Positions 26,181 through 39,592 of a DNA stretch of 64,000 nucleotides are shown piece by piece. The notes under the pieces are model-generated. The model was given only the letters and a program-made list of their open reading frames with translations. It did no database searches and was not told the origin of the DNA. The stretch covers positions 14,737,001 to 14,801,000 of the forward strand of contig NC_058047.1 in assembly GCF_020085105.1 (NCBI RefSeq), written 5' to 3'. Source of the stretch: Siniperca chuatsi. Its lineage: Eukaryota > Chordata > Actinopteri > Centrarchiformes > Sinipercidae. Numbering within the stretch: the stretch's first letter is position 1; the number at the start of each line of letters is the position of its first letter. The translations under genes and the position numbers were made by a program.

Positions 26181-29098
26181 TAAAAAATCAGTTGTAGCCC
26201 ATGGCTCATCAGCACTCTCCAACAAAAAGCCAGGAGGTATTAATGACTAATAGAGTTACCTGAGTCATGTTCTTCTACATGTGATTCAGATATTGCTGTC
26301 ACTGAAATCACATTTGTTAGTTTCATTCATAATGTGAATTCTGAAACAATATCTTGTGGCTGGAGGGTAAGTAAAGGTCCTCATTTTAGGACAGCTACTG
26401 CAGATTAGTGTGCTTTCTGGAAATAATGACTTTCTGCTAACAATCTAATCTGTCAGTCCAAACACTGGGAAAAGCTCTGTGTTTCACATCCCAGTGAACA
26501 GATTGGCGGATTGTCTGTAGCCAAGACAGACAGTAGATCACATCCTTGTGTTGCCACCAGGGAGCTACAGTGGAGCTCAGGCGTATTAACCAAATCCTTA
26601 TATTAACGCAAACTAACTAGGAATTGTCAGGCGCAAGACAATCTCAATCACAAGAATCAAGTTTATAGTTTCTTCCCATCTAAGTTGCAAATATAAGGCT
26701 CTGACAAAGGGACCTACAGTGTATGCACAGTGTCTGCTTAAATGGCGAATGAATAACACCCACTGAACCTAGACTTGAAGATAACACTCTACCCAGGGAG
26801 CAGAAGTGCAAGTGCTTAGCCGGGAGGCAGGGCTGGGAGCAGGACGGCAGGAGAGCTCAATTGGTATTCCTGTTTGAGTTGCATCCCAGAAGGCCAGCCT
26901 TTATAAATAATATGATAATGCTGTATTTCCAGTGCTGCTGAGGTTAACTGTATGGCAGGGGAGGAACAAAGCACAGTGCTACGAGAGTGACCTGAGGTGA
27001 GTGGCAGGGATCGGCAGTCGCCGGTGCATCCTGGGCTGGTTGCGTTCGCCACCAGTCGGAAGCCGAGGAGACGTGAAGTGTTGACATGTTTGATCATACT
27101 GTGTCAAGCTTGAAAAGTGCAAGACTGGGACTGTAAAAACGGCTGACAGGGGCCAATGTTTATGCAGAAAGCACAGTGCTACTGGTACAGATCATTTACC
27201 TGGGGTTTGGGATCTGTCTGAAGAACGCCTAGGCCCCTTGTTTAAGCAGAGGGGATCTTAAGCTGCTCCTGTCTTGACCCAATATTTCAAAACACACCCT
27301 GCTCTCCTGCCAGACAGGGTATAAGAGTGGAAACATCGAATTTAACACTGCCACGGGGTGCATAGATGGGAAAATACAGGTTCAGTTTCTTCTTGCAGCT
27401 GCAGCATAAAGAGGTGACTGCACCCTGAAATCAACAGACACAGAGGTTTTTGAGGAGAGTGCTCAACCCACAGTTTCTGCCGAGAACAGCTACAGCAGCA
27501 TATTTTGACATCTGTATATTTATGCAGAACAGAATTCTACTATAATAGCATTTTATCTCTTTGTGGTTCACTGTAAGGATGATATGGATGTTAACAGTGT
27601 ATGTACAGTTATTATGCCAGAGACAGTTTTTTTTTATCTCCCTGTCTTTCTGTGTCTGTCTGTCTCTCTTCCTCATCTTTCTCTCTTCTCTTCTAATGTC
27701 ACATTCAATGTTTGTGATATTTTTAGCCCAAGTGTTTGCATTTGCTGTTAATATAGAGGATATCACCCCAGCCCACTATAGTGGAACCACTAAAATGTAA
27801 GCAATATTTGCCAAATGAGATGGAATATGTAAACTGTAATTTGATATAGTGCAGAGTGTTCCTTAGTGTAAAGGTTTCGTACTTCCTTGCGATGAATATT
27901 CTCTATGTGGAGACATCTTTTTACTTATATTGGGCTGCATGATATTTTACATTATTGTGCTTAGAGGATAGAGCTCTGATATGAATGCTGTGGTGCACTC
28001 CTACAGGCATATTTTTCCCAAACAACAAGCCCAACACATTTTTATGATAGCTGAGACAGCATTATCTGTATCACCCCATGATCACTCAGACTATTTTCAG
28101 GTCTTCAGAGCCTTATTTTGAACATTTCAAAGCGAAGAAGGTACATCTCCACATTAGCATATCCATATCCATTTTTTTTCAAGGATATTGATGTGTTTTT
28201 GTTTCCTGTCCCAAAAGAGCATTTGCAAAATCTTTCCACAAAAACAAGTTGCCTCATGAGAGATGGTTTACCACATTTTCACTGCTTTTTAATATTCAAC
28301 ACTGAGTCGCTTATTAGACTATATGGCTGGCTTATGACATTTAGGTTTGTTCATTGGAAGATAATTCTTACATTATTTGTTTTGAGTACATTACAAAAGC
28401 ATGGCTGATATTTTTTGTTTTCTAACCTGTATTGACTGTGAATAATAATAGTATTCTAATATTATTATTAATTATAGATTTGTGTCGTTTTCACTGCATC
28501 ATACCACCATGTCCGTCAACTGAAACAACATCAGTTGACCTTACAGACCGTTTTGGCTGCTAAACTTTGAAATGTACACAACTACAACAATTTATTTATG
28601 GTTGAAAATGTATCTGACTATCCACCACCTGAATCACAATGTACTAATTTTCCTCCGCACTGTATTTAAATGACAAACTGTGGCCTGTTTCTAATCATGT
28701 CTCCTACAGGTAATCCTTTCATGGCAGAAAAATTTATTCCTCTCACTTTTCTGGCACGGAGCATGTTTTTGCATTTTAAGACATAGTGCTCATTTCAGAA
28801 AAAAATCTGGAGACCTTCCTCTTAGTCATCCATCTATCCTTCTACAGCCACCCATTCATCAATTTTGTTTATACCTCATTTAAAAATTGGGATGCATATA
28901 TTTAAGATAGTATTGTATACTGGAGATTGTTATCATGTTAGTGGTAAACTAGAAGTTGTAACTACTGTAAGGATTTTAAAAGTAGATATGTTGGAGCAAA
29001 ATGATTAAATTAAACATATTTTTATCATTATTATTTTTCATCTAAAATGGTGCATGTATTCTGTATATTAAACTGACGTCATGCAGTCTCCCTTTGTG

Positions 29099-29111
29099 CC
29101 ACCAGGTGGCA
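29099..29111 (+). promoter_or_regulatory. CTCF-like motif
   Basis: CCACCAGGTGGCA matches the core CTCF consensus CCASYAGRKGGC at all twelve positions on the plus strand. A motif match alone does not show binding, and the core is also a near-palindrome that occurs by chance and in repeats. Confidence 0.35.
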
Positions 29112-29300
29112 TCGACACTTTGTTATCCCTCCTCATTGCAGTGAGATAATACTGTATATGAGTGGTTATTCTCAAAACTAATCCTCATGATATTCAAAAA
29201 TGGCAATGTCACACTTCTGGTAAGTAAAACACTTGACGCTATGTTGACGCTAAAAGTATCTGAGAGCCCCTAAATGATAATGTTGACAGTCATCACTTCA

Positions 29301-29323
29301 ATGATGATGATGATGATGATGAT
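29301..29323. repeat. (ATG)n microsatellite
   Basis: An uninterrupted ATG/GAT trinucleotide run of about seven units. Confidence 0.9.
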
Positions 29324-30370
29324 CAGCTTAAATGTTATGTTTAAGACATACCATAGAGATCAAGCTTAAAATATTGAATGCTGATAATGATGTGCTTGAC
29401 TTTGAGATTTCGACTATTGCTACTTGCTAATATCTCCGTTTTCATGCACTGAACATGATAGCCCCAGTTGGGACTAGCTAGCTAACTGCTAAGAGAGCTA
29501 CAGCATAGTATAAGATACAGTGACCAGCTAGCACAACAAGTTTAAACTTACCAGACAACGGCAATGTTTAATTTTGTCTTTTGGCCAACTCACAAAATTA
29601 ACGCCTGTTAGCTACAGCTGATTAAATCTGCTGGCGTACTTGTCATTTCAGGTGGTGGTTGCAGGCTAGCAGTTTTATTAAAGTTTTGGGGCAAAAACTA
29701 GCCTGTTGTGCCATTATTTAAACAAATATTGAACTTAAAGAAATGACTGTAAATGAGCATTACATTCATGTTAAAAGAAGCTTAATGCTACATTTAAGTT
29801 CATTTATTGCTTTGACATTATCTTTCCTTTAATATACCATGTCAGATAAGCGTGCAGAATGTTTTTTTTTTTCATGGGCAAAACTATCAATAATTTCAAT
29901 GATAAATCAATAAGATAAATCAATTGATAAATCAGTAGTCGGTCCCAGTCCTAGCTGTAACACTACATATTGTAGCATTACAGTAAAACCACTGGCTTGT
30001 TGCTAGACAAACCAACCTGCAGTGTCTTTTTGTGATGGCCCAGTGATCCAAAAGCTTTTGTCGTCTGCCACAAACATTCGCAGGGAGCAGAGCCAGAGTG
30101 TGTCAGAGTTGATTTCTGCCTGCGGTGAGGGCAACACTCAAGCTGCTCGATTGACAAAGTCTGCCTGGAGGCTCCATTTTGAGACTTCCCCAAAAGAGGT
30201 GGACTTTATCTCACAGTGAGGACATGATGGAGAATTTTACCTTTGCAGTGGGTAAAACACCATGAAATTCACGGTAGAGTTAATATTGATCTGTTACAAA
30301 AGTCATTCTTTTCTCGCCCTTGGAGACAGAAACAAAGAAATCTGTTTCCTCCATTAACCCACCCACACAG

Positions 30371-30374
<4 letters not shown>

Positions 30375-30438
<64 letters not shown>
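30375..30438. repeat. (TA)32 microsatellite
   Basis: A perfect TA dinucleotide run of about 64 bases. Runs like this are self-complementary and prone to length change and assembly error. Confidence 0.95.
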
Positions 30439-30439
<1 letters not shown>

Positions 30440-33400
30440 CTTCCCATATGTAGCTGTTAAAAGTACATTAAGTCATATTTTTACCATCCCACGGCAGAAA
30501 ATGACCATAATAAGCAGTATATCTGTAGGGGTTTAATGGTGTTGTGATTCATCACAGGCACTGAGCAGTCTGCTTTTCAAAACTTACATTATGACCTTTT
30601 GCTCTTTTTCATGGATGAAAGTAGGCAGTCCTACAAGGGACAAGGCAGTGCTGCAACAGAACAAATGACAATTTTATCAAAACTTTTTCACTTTTAATAT
30701 ACAACATTATTTAGTTACCTTGCACCCCAGCCAACTCATCTCTATTTAGAAGATTTTACTTCATGTCATACTTCATACGTCTGTATCATTTACAGACCAC
30801 CAGCCTGTTGATGATGATGCAATTTCTTGGTACAGATAGAGTCAAGTTAGCCCTGTCTTCTAAAAATTAGGTTTATCTAGCTATTTTCAACAGCAAATAT
30901 GTTTTGTAATAAATGTTATGCCACCTTGATTACAATTTTTATCAACATAACGATTTAACTTTTTTTTTTAACAAATCTGGAACGTCACAAAATGTTCATA
31001 CTGATTGTATCTGCAAAATGTATGGGCAATACATTTTATTTGTTTTCCTTGAAATATTTGCACATAGCAAGTAAGCATGTTGCTCGTTTTCATGGTTTGG
31101 TTGTGGCAACTCATAGCACAGATTGTCATCTTGGTTAAATAATGAAAACGTCAATGGAGACACGAAATATAACTCCAGGGACTCCATGGCTTACCATGTG
31201 TCAATTGAAAATTTGTTTGGGAATATGTATCTCACAACAGGGCTTTTAAGTGGGTCCTGCTTTATTATCTGCTCTTGTAATGCTGTCTTCAAGGGGTCCT
31301 TGTGTCAAAATATAGTTTCAACACCATCATTATGTCAGATTTATGCTTACATATTGAATATTCTTATAAAAAAATTGTAATTGTTCAAATCAACACACAG
31401 CAAATCTGGAGCCATCTAGTATTCCAGCATAGAAACGCTGTACACACTGGACAGAAAGTCGGAGTCAAAAGGGGCCCAGCAGCTGTTGTTTTTTCACCCC
31501 GGGGCCCCCTAGTGTAAATGAAGCCATGCACATGCATATGTGGAACGCAGGACAAGAATGACAAGTTCTGGCCTGGAAAAAATGTTGACAGTGAGCATAA
31601 TCCATGCATCAATTACATTTCCACCAAAACACTTTAGACAAAACCATTAGGTAGTATTTAGAAGACAGGGTTAGTCAGTCAAGTCACAGGTTAGATAATG
31701 TCCCTTTAACTGTTGTACTGTAAAATGTAATCATTTACAAAGTAGTGATTAGGTTCCTTTGAGGATTTCATGTGGCTGCAGAGCATGACAAGGCTATGAT
31801 GTTCTGAATTGTGACAGCATTGGTCACATTGCCAGGTGCTCTTCTCTCAATTCAGGTCAGTGCCAGTGTGGGATGCTGTGGAGGCATTGGTGCGAGAACA
31901 CTTTAATGTCCATCAATATGCTTCTCTCACTAGAGAGACGTGTTGAAAACCCCTGTAGAACCAGAGGAAAAAGGGAGAATGAAGTGTGTTATCGCAGAGG
32001 AAAAAAAGCCTACTGTGTGAATGACAAGCCTCAGAGAGGCACGAGGACATTGCATTGCCACACTGACATTCACTCTCTGGTAGGGAGCTTACTGCCAAAG
32101 ATATGGCAAACCCTGTGGTGCTTTCACAAGGAGCAGCTAACACACACACATTGGTGGGCTTCAAAGCACTTGTCAAGCCACTTTAACCTCACCCTCTCTG
32201 CATATAACCCTTAACCCTCACCTTTGTTTTGCTCCCACAGTTTCCAAGCATCCTGTGCCAAGCCAGGTATTTCTAATTTGCCCCTGTGCCCCGTGGGCTC
32301 AAGGAGCTGCAGTGCGCTGGCTGTGAAACGTAGGTGTGACATGGCAGATGGAAGGAGCTGTGGGAGACTAGGTGAATCTTTCAGTCCTACGGCGAGTCCC
32401 CTGGGCTGCAAGTGGAAAGTGACCACGGTAATTAATCCATTTTCACCACTTTTTTATCCTCCAAATATTGAGCCTCACGGGAAGAGTGTTCACTGAAGGA
32501 CACAAGTACACCAAATTTCATTTCAGTCAAGTGGTGGGGGAAGGTGGGAGTGAGGTTGTATAAGGGCTGGAAAGTAATGTGTGGTAACGGCATAGAGCCA
32601 CGTTAAATGGAGGTCATGGTAGTAACGTTCCAGTGGAATAAACTGAGAAAAATCCAAACATTTTAATACATGGTTTGGTTTTATGTAGATGTTTCTCATG
32701 TATCAATCAAGTCACACTGTAATGCATAAAATATTCCAAGGGACCGGAAAGGATAATCTTCTTAGAGAAATTATTTGAATATTGGATGTATTTGATGGAT
32801 GTAGCCTTATGCATCAGTCTCCAAGTAGGCTTCAACCTTTTGTTGCATTAACTGTCATGTGGTTAAAATGTGCAAATCAAGTTTGCTGCCCACAGTTAAA
32901 GCACACCATCCTCATTTTCTGTACCCACGAGCAGTTCTACATACAATGACAGAGAAACCCAGAAATTGGTCGAAATAATCACATTTTTCTCCCCCTCGTG
33001 GCGATTCCCCTTGTGAAATCTGTTCAGATCTCAGAGGTTGCACAGAAATTTCCATGTTGCATCATAATGAAATCATTAGATCAAAGGAAGGAACTCTTTA
33101 AAATCTGTCTCCATAGATTAGTATTATAACAGCAAGTATTAATTCACAGAGAACAAAGGGGTGGTGTGCTGTACAAGTGTGTACAAGACACAGAATTAGG
33201 CTTGTAGAAGGCCAGGTGCACAGCAAAGTTACTCAGGAACATAAACTGGGAAAATGCATTGAAATTATTTCAGTTTTCAGCAGCAGTTAGGAAATAATCA
33301 AGCGTGATTCAGCATTTCACCTTGATCAGTGTTATCATCAATTAAAGGGAAGTGACCTCAGGGGGCCAACAGTGCAAAGGTTAAGGCAGTAAACAAGAAA

Positions 33401-33754
33401 TGTCCAGGGGGTTGACCGTGAACATTTTACTAAACAGATGACTTCTCTTGATGGAATTTCTCTTTTGATTTAAGGGTTATCTTTTTATTGCCTTATGAAG
33501 AAGTTGACCCAAATATGAAAACATATTGAAGTCACTTTTTATCAAGACTGCACCTTATCATGTTCCTCTGACTTTAGAGGTTAACTTTTGTGAAAAACAC
33601 ATTTTATGAGGGTATTTACATAAAGTAGCTTTAGACTGAGGAATATATGAAGGACAGAGTGGGCTAACATTAGAAAATTAACTGTTTAAAATAAATAAAA
33701 TAATTGACTTGTGTGTTGACTTGTTTTACTCTACATCTATCTAGTATCTCTCAG

Positions 33755-34210
33755 TGGCAGGGTAATAACACAAGAACAGATCCACCCAGGGCTGAGACCG
33801 AACAGTACAGGAAGAACAAATTGGAGAAAGAGGCATCACATAACACCAATGCTCAGTGGCTAGACCACAGCAATCTCCCAGAACAAGATCCACTAACCAT
33901 TACAATGGCAGACTTCCAAGAAAGAGTGAAAGGTATGAAGATCGGGACAGCACCAGAACTCTGACATGACTATGACCATCCACACCTACTGGCTGAAGAA
34001 ACTAACTGCACTCCATGAACACCTGGCAGCACAAATGAACCAAGTGCTGATGGATGGGACCCACCCAGAATGGTTAACCCAAGGACAGACGGTCCTGATC
34101 ATGAAGGATCCCCAGAAGGGAACGATTCCATTCAACGACCGGCCAATAACCTGCCTCTGCACAACATGGAAGCTCTGGTAGAGGACCCGAGCTTGAGGAT
34201 GACACATACC
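33755..34210 (+). pseudogene. Broken LINE reverse-transcriptase fragment
   Basis: Two adjoining reading frames translate to pieces of a non-LTR retrotransposon polyprotein. The first has ETEQYRKNKLEKEASHN and LPEQDPLTITMADFQERV; the second, after a frame break near 33960, has HTYWLKKLTALHEHLAAQMN, HPEWLTQGQTVLI and DRPITCLCTTWKL. I recognise this as the start of the reverse-transcriptase domain of a fish LINE, with the ..NYRPITCLSTTWKL.. motif altered. Only about 150 residues remain, frameshifted and stopped, with no catalytic YADD region, so it cannot be active. I do not assign the clade firmly (R2/R4-like is possible). Confidence 0.75.
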
Positions 34211-34558
34211 ACCACACAGGGGGTCAGAGGCAGAATTTTTACACAGTATATCTACTGTATCTATCTAGCTACAAAGCCTTATAGTCCACCCATAACTAAT
34301 TCCAGTTCAGCGATTGGAAACAAGTTGTAGTAGTAGATAATTAGTACAAGTACTAATAGTCATTATTTTATCCACATGCACTTCATTGCCACAGCCTTAT
34401 TATTAGAGTAGGAATAACTACAGTAGAAAAATTAACTGACACATCAAGGTGTGTAGAATTACACATGTATGTTTATTATTTTTTGCTCCTACATTATGCA
34501 TTAATTTACTTAGTTTGGATCCAGGTATTTATCATGCATTTATTTTCAGAATAAGGCC

Positions 34559-34561
<3 letters not shown>

Positions 34562-34620
<59 letters not shown>
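34562..34620. repeat. (AC)n microsatellite
   Basis: A pure AC dinucleotide run of about 29 units, about 350 bases to the right of the LINE fragment. Confidence 0.95.
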
Positions 34621-34624
<4 letters not shown>

Positions 34625-34769
34625 GACAAACAGGATTGACAAGGAACAGAGGAAGGGGAAAGCTACAACAGAACTACGACTGACTAAACTATGACTGTCT
34701 ATGTATTTTATTTACTTTTAGCATTCATTCAACTAACTCATTTTTATACACTACCCCACCATCCCCTTT

Positions 34770-35660
34770 AAGAGTTATAACATTTATTTATCCAGGTCAG
34801 TCCATTAGAGAACAAATCTCTTTATGGGGGACACCTTTCAAAGAAAGCAACATGAAAACAAATGCACAGCTTTTACAGAATGATGCAACAATGTACAAGG
34901 TCTGCAGGTTAGCATGCAATTAAGACAGAACATGATGAAAAATGAATAAAATCAAAATCATGTAAGAAAGTACCTTATTGTCCTGTACTTCAATGTCAAG
35001 GTCCATTGGATCAATATAAAATCAGCATGTTCAGAGGGTGAAAGCCTATTGACTAAACAAAGCTGACTCCTTCTTGCAGAATCTTCCACTGTCCTGGTTT
35101 ATCTGTTCTCATTTCAAACTAACAAAAACAAGCCAACTTTACACCATTTTGCAGTCATACACTTTCTCCAGTCCCTTTATTCCCTTTCAGTGCTAAATTT
35201 AATGACAGATGTAAAAAAAAAAAATAACAGTATTTCCACCAAATTGCAGAAATAATAAACCCTAAACACAATAACACCACGATAAACTCAGATCATACTT
35301 GTGAACAGCACTGAAAACAAGTTTGAACTGAAATCGTGCAGCTTATAGAGCATTAAAAGCTGCTTAGAAAGTTCTAAAGGCATCAGCAGCATTAGCAAGA
35401 ACTGCATCATCAGTTTATTTTAAAGATTTGACACATTTTGACATAGATCAACAATATAAATGGTTAAAAGAAGAGATCCAAGCACAGAGCCCTAGAGCTC
35501 CCTTGATATACAGATAGAAATCTATGAAGCAAAAACATCAAACTGAGTCTGTCATCATTTACAAACCACAGGACTCAGTGCCAAGTAATCTCTGTCAGAG
35601 AATAGTTAGATCAACAGTATTAAAAGTCGTGGAAAGATGTATAAATAGGCAGCAATAATT
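34770..35660. repeat. Possible interspersed repeat remnant
   Basis: The left edge (TTATTTATCCAGGTCAGTCCATTAGAGAACAAATCTC) and the right part (GAAGAGATCCAAGCACAGAGCCCTAGAGCTCCC) resemble text of dispersed fish retroelement tails. The middle is not obviously repetitive. No reading frame with protein similarity is visible. The call is tentative and the boundaries are loose. Confidence 0.35.
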
Positions 35661-36259
35661 ACCTCTGAATTCAGTGAATGTCAGTCTACTTGCCTCCTGA
35701 CAGGCAGGTTTTGTCATACTCTATACAAGCAGCAGTGTTTAAGGTACCAAATCAGTTTAACTTTCACATGCATGGGTCATATCTAATATTTTCTCTTAAG
35801 TTGCATTGTTCATTTTCCTCTGCATGTGGGGCCAGATCTGTGCAACTTATAACACTGAATCATATCAATCATTAATTCTGATATGAAGAATATACTGTAT
35901 TTTAACTTTAAAAAGTATTTTGCTTGTTTTAACATTGTGCTAAAGACACGAAGTCTGCATACTTTTGACTGATTGCTGCTAATTTATATGGACTAAACAC
36001 AGTAAACTTACACAGTAAATATATCCCAGGTATTAAGTTTATTTAGGTGAAAATATACAATCAAATCATTAATTCCTTGGCATCTGCAGGGATAATGGCT
36101 TTTTTTGACCTATTGATTTAATTCTGATACTAACAGGATTTGCTGTACTGTACACAGCAGTAAATAAATGTAAAAATGGGCATGGGAGTGCTTCATAAAA
36201 GGATCGTGGAAGATATGGCTTATTTTTATGTCTTTTTTTAAATTTGATGGTTGTTGTTG

Positions 36260-36475
36260 AGACTTAAAACCACACATGTGAACCTCATGGTGGTGCTAGA
36301 GGAAAAGCCAGAGACTGTGCCAGGGACCGTGAATGTCTGTACAACATTTTATGGCAATCCATACAATAGTTTAAGAGAGATATTTCAGTCTGTACCAAAG
36401 CGGTGGACTGATTGACCACCACTCATGGCACCAACATTGCCATCACTAGAGCCACACTGCCTGCAAACTACTACT
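36260..36475 (+). repeat. Interspersed repeat, family C, short copy
   Basis: It shares with 37.3-38.1 kb, in the same orientation, the run GTGGTGCTAGAGGAAAAG, then GAATGTCTGTACAA, then GATATTTCAGTCTGTACCAAAG.GGTGGAC and CATTGCCATC..TAGAGCCACAC. I recognise this as a very common percomorph non-coding repeat. This copy carries only its right-hand part. Confidence 0.7.
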
Positions 36476-37319
36476 GAACCAAATTTCAAGTGCTTCTTGA
36501 TGCAAACACTAAAGCAAACTGACTGGAAGTGTAATGATTTGTAGTGCTCATTACTGTATTTATGTTTTTTTCATCCTATAACTGAAATAATGTACTGAAG
36601 AATCTGCAAACACAACAGAGCCATCTACATGTCACCTCAAGAGCATGTGCCTTAAATTATTATTACAGTAACACCAGTGCTAAAACCTTGAAACCAAACA
36701 CACAATTGATGTAGTTCATGAAACGCTGGGATTAGAATAGTGGATTAGAAGGTAAACATTCAATTATTCAGTTAAGGCTTGCATACACACATTACTTGTA
36801 AGATCTTACAGGATTCTGTGCATGCATATTATGTTTGCCTTAAGGCATTATAAATGAAGACAAGCAGACAAGGGGCTTCTCTGCCAAGTCTATTAGTAAC
36901 AAGCCCATTAATCCAGAACATGAATGCACAACATAATTAAAGCCATTTAGTGACTTTTATGTCTTCACTTTTTCTTGTGTACTGTTTATGTGATATGCCA
37001 TACTGTTGGTTTGTGGTAACTGGAGGCTTAAGACCAGTCAGGTGAGACTTTTTTGGAAGGGGCTCAGCAAGTTAGACCCATTACTGAGGTTTGGTTTGTT
37101 GGTATAATTTTCTATGCCCTGTGCCAACAAATGAATCCATTGTAATCCAACCAAATGCCTTTGTTTGTATGTTTACTTCTTTGGCAAAGCGCTGAGATGC
37201 TCCTTGACACCAGTGACTTGAAATGTTGCATTTTCAATGTTACTTTCAGCAGCCACTTTGTGTGCATTTGTGGTAACGTTTGCAAAAAATACCTGAAGTG
37301 GTCTGTGGTGGTTTAACTG

Positions 37320-38095
37320 TTAAAAAAGACTTTGAGTCTGCAGCTATGCTAGCGGCTCTTTGAGGCTGTTCTTAGACACAGCGTTGAGCTAAATGCTAAT
37401 TTCAGAATGCTAACATGCTCTAAGTGACAATGATAAAATACTGATGTCCAACAGGTATAATGTTTACCATGATCATCATCTTAGTTTAGCTGTTAGCATG
37501 CTAACATTAGCTAATTAGCACAAAACAAAGTACAGGTGAGGCTGATGGGAATGCCATTAGTTTTATAGGTATTTGGTCATAAATGTGTCCAAAGTACTGG
37601 ACACCATGAAATTTTGACCTGATGATGGGGCTTGATGTCAGGGAATCACCGATGGTACTACAGTTCATCCTGCTGGGAATATGAATGTCTGAATAAAATC
37701 GAATGGCAATCCATCCAATAGTTGCCAAGACATTTCACTCAAAACCACAAATGTCAACGTCAAGGTGGCACTAGAGGAAAAGCTCATGTGATCACCAAAG
37801 TCATTATGATACATTGTCTGGGAACCATGAATGTTTGTAAAACATTTTTTGCAAATCTATCAAGCACATGTTGAGATAGTTCACTAGATAAGGGAAAGCT
37901 TTGATGGTGTTGCGAGAGGAAAAGTCCAAGGATCACCAAAGTCAGTAGGATTCATCCTCTGGGCACCATGCATGTCTGTACAAAATATAATTTCAGTCCC
38001 TTTATTAGTTAAGATAATTCAGTCTGTACCAAAGTGGTGGACAGACCGTCATTGCCATCCATAGAGCCACACCATGTGTGGCTGGCTAGAAATAC
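37320..38095 (+). repeat. Interspersed repeat, family C, long copy
   Basis: This is a near-complete copy of a well-known fish repeat. It begins with the GCTATGCTAGCGGCTCTTTGAGGC part and runs through AATGCTAACATGCTC, TTAGCTGTTAGCATGCTAAC and CCAAAGTACTGGAC. It then has two related units of the GGTGGC.CTAGAGGAAAAG..GATCACCAAAGTCA type, and it ends in GCCATCCATAGAGCCACACC. The internal repetition of the last unit (about 37.74-37.89 and 37.90-38.08 kb) is visible. There is no coding capacity. Confidence 0.75.
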
Positions 38096-38100
38096 TGCAA

Positions 38101-39555
38101 CTGGTTAGATTTCCAGTACTACAATAAATGAATGCAGGAATACACATATACAGATTATTCAGTCATTTAAAGAACAGGTGTTGCTGATATATGATAGGTG
38201 CTCTGTGAATCCATGGCAGTCATATAAAACAGTTATTCAACACACTGATGTAGTCTGTTTGGCTTTGTCACTCCAGAGTACCTGGCTGTAAAATGTGTAA
38301 AGTGAGAAAGGCAGCCTATCGGCTAACTGCTTGCTGTACCATGATAAATAGTCTCTGGCACCTGATATTGGCACATTTTACCTGTGTCATTGTATAGTTT
38401 GTCAAGGTAACCATGGCGGATTATGATATTTATGTCTGTAATTGAGTGCTCATGTGTGTGTCTTGTCATTCAACAGATATCCTGGTGTGTGTTTCTCAGA
38501 TTATACCTATTTATGTCTGAGGCAGTACAGCCACAGTCAACTTGTCAGGTTGTTGTGTTAAGTGTTACTTTGCTTCTACTTTAATCATTCTGCTTCACTG
38601 AGAGTAGACATGGCAGCAGACCTGCAGTAAAATGCCAAGCACAGTGCAGATTAGGCACATCTTTCAGGGTGTCTAAAAATGTTTGGTAGTTGCAAAATTG
38701 AAATTCTCATTTATTTTACATGGTGACACAATAATTTATTATGCTACTTCTCATTAACAGTGTGTCAAATGAAGTTGACTGGTAAAGCACATTTGTAGCT
38801 TCATCATATCACAATATTGTGTCTGACTTGTCACAATGTATAAATGGCAAACACATTGTATCATGCCTGCTTTATCAATTTGCATTCGAAATATTTATAG
38901 AAGTTATTAAGGTGATACAACCTGTAGCTAGTCGACATTAGCCAACAATGGAGCAACATAGTGCATGCACTCAAAGGGAAGTTACCCATCAAATGATTCT
39001 TACCTCTAGCAAATAATATAATAGGTCATATTACTGAAGAGACAGCAACAAAACAACTTTTAAGCATTTAGACCCTCTAATGGGCCTAAAAACACTGTCA
39101 TTTTTGGCAATTATCTCAAATTGACCATTCTATGGATGTGGCGAGATCAAAAGCAGGAATGCTGTCCTTCAACAAAGACCACTTTAACTCAGTTTCCTAT
39201 TATAGGTAATTGACGCAACACTGAATAACAAGAAAGGGAAATGCCATTTGGTCTGAAAACCTTTTAGGAGAGAAGGTAACTACTTCACACAGGTTTCAAA
39301 ATACATTCTTGAGTGTGTTTTCTGAGCTAAAATCTCATCCCATTTTTGAGCTGAGCTGCTCAATTACTGCAAGATGAACTCAGGTGTCACACTGAGTGTA
39401 CCTGTTATGACTGTTGTGCTTTTTGATGATTATTTGTTTATTTTAGACAAGCAGATATTACGAGCAGCAGTTCCACTAGTTCTAGTACAGGTTATCTTAA
39501 AAAGAACCCCCGCAAACAGTATGTGAGATACAGAACTAGGTCTATGTAAATTACA

Positions 39556-39592
<37 letters not shown>

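Larger units (their letters stand above)
26181..33750. other. Intergenic, no gene recognised
   Basis: About 7.6 kb without a supported gene. Open frames on both strands, the longest near 27.5 and 31.9 kb, have low-complexity or incoherent translations and no recognisable domain. The region contains a (GAT)n run, a long (TA)n run, a CTCF-like motif at 29099-29111, and GCTAGC/TTAGC-rich text near 29.47-29.70 kb of the kind found in fish repeats. Confidence 0.6.

Noticed and set aside
26816..27097. 93-codon minus-strand frame
   Set aside because: The translation is serine/leucine-rich without a domain, and there is no supporting splice or promoter context.
31873..32496. Overlapping open frames on both strands near 32 kb
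   Set aside because: The G+C is locally higher, so stops are rarer on both strands at once. No frame resembles a protein or has paired splice sites that I trust.
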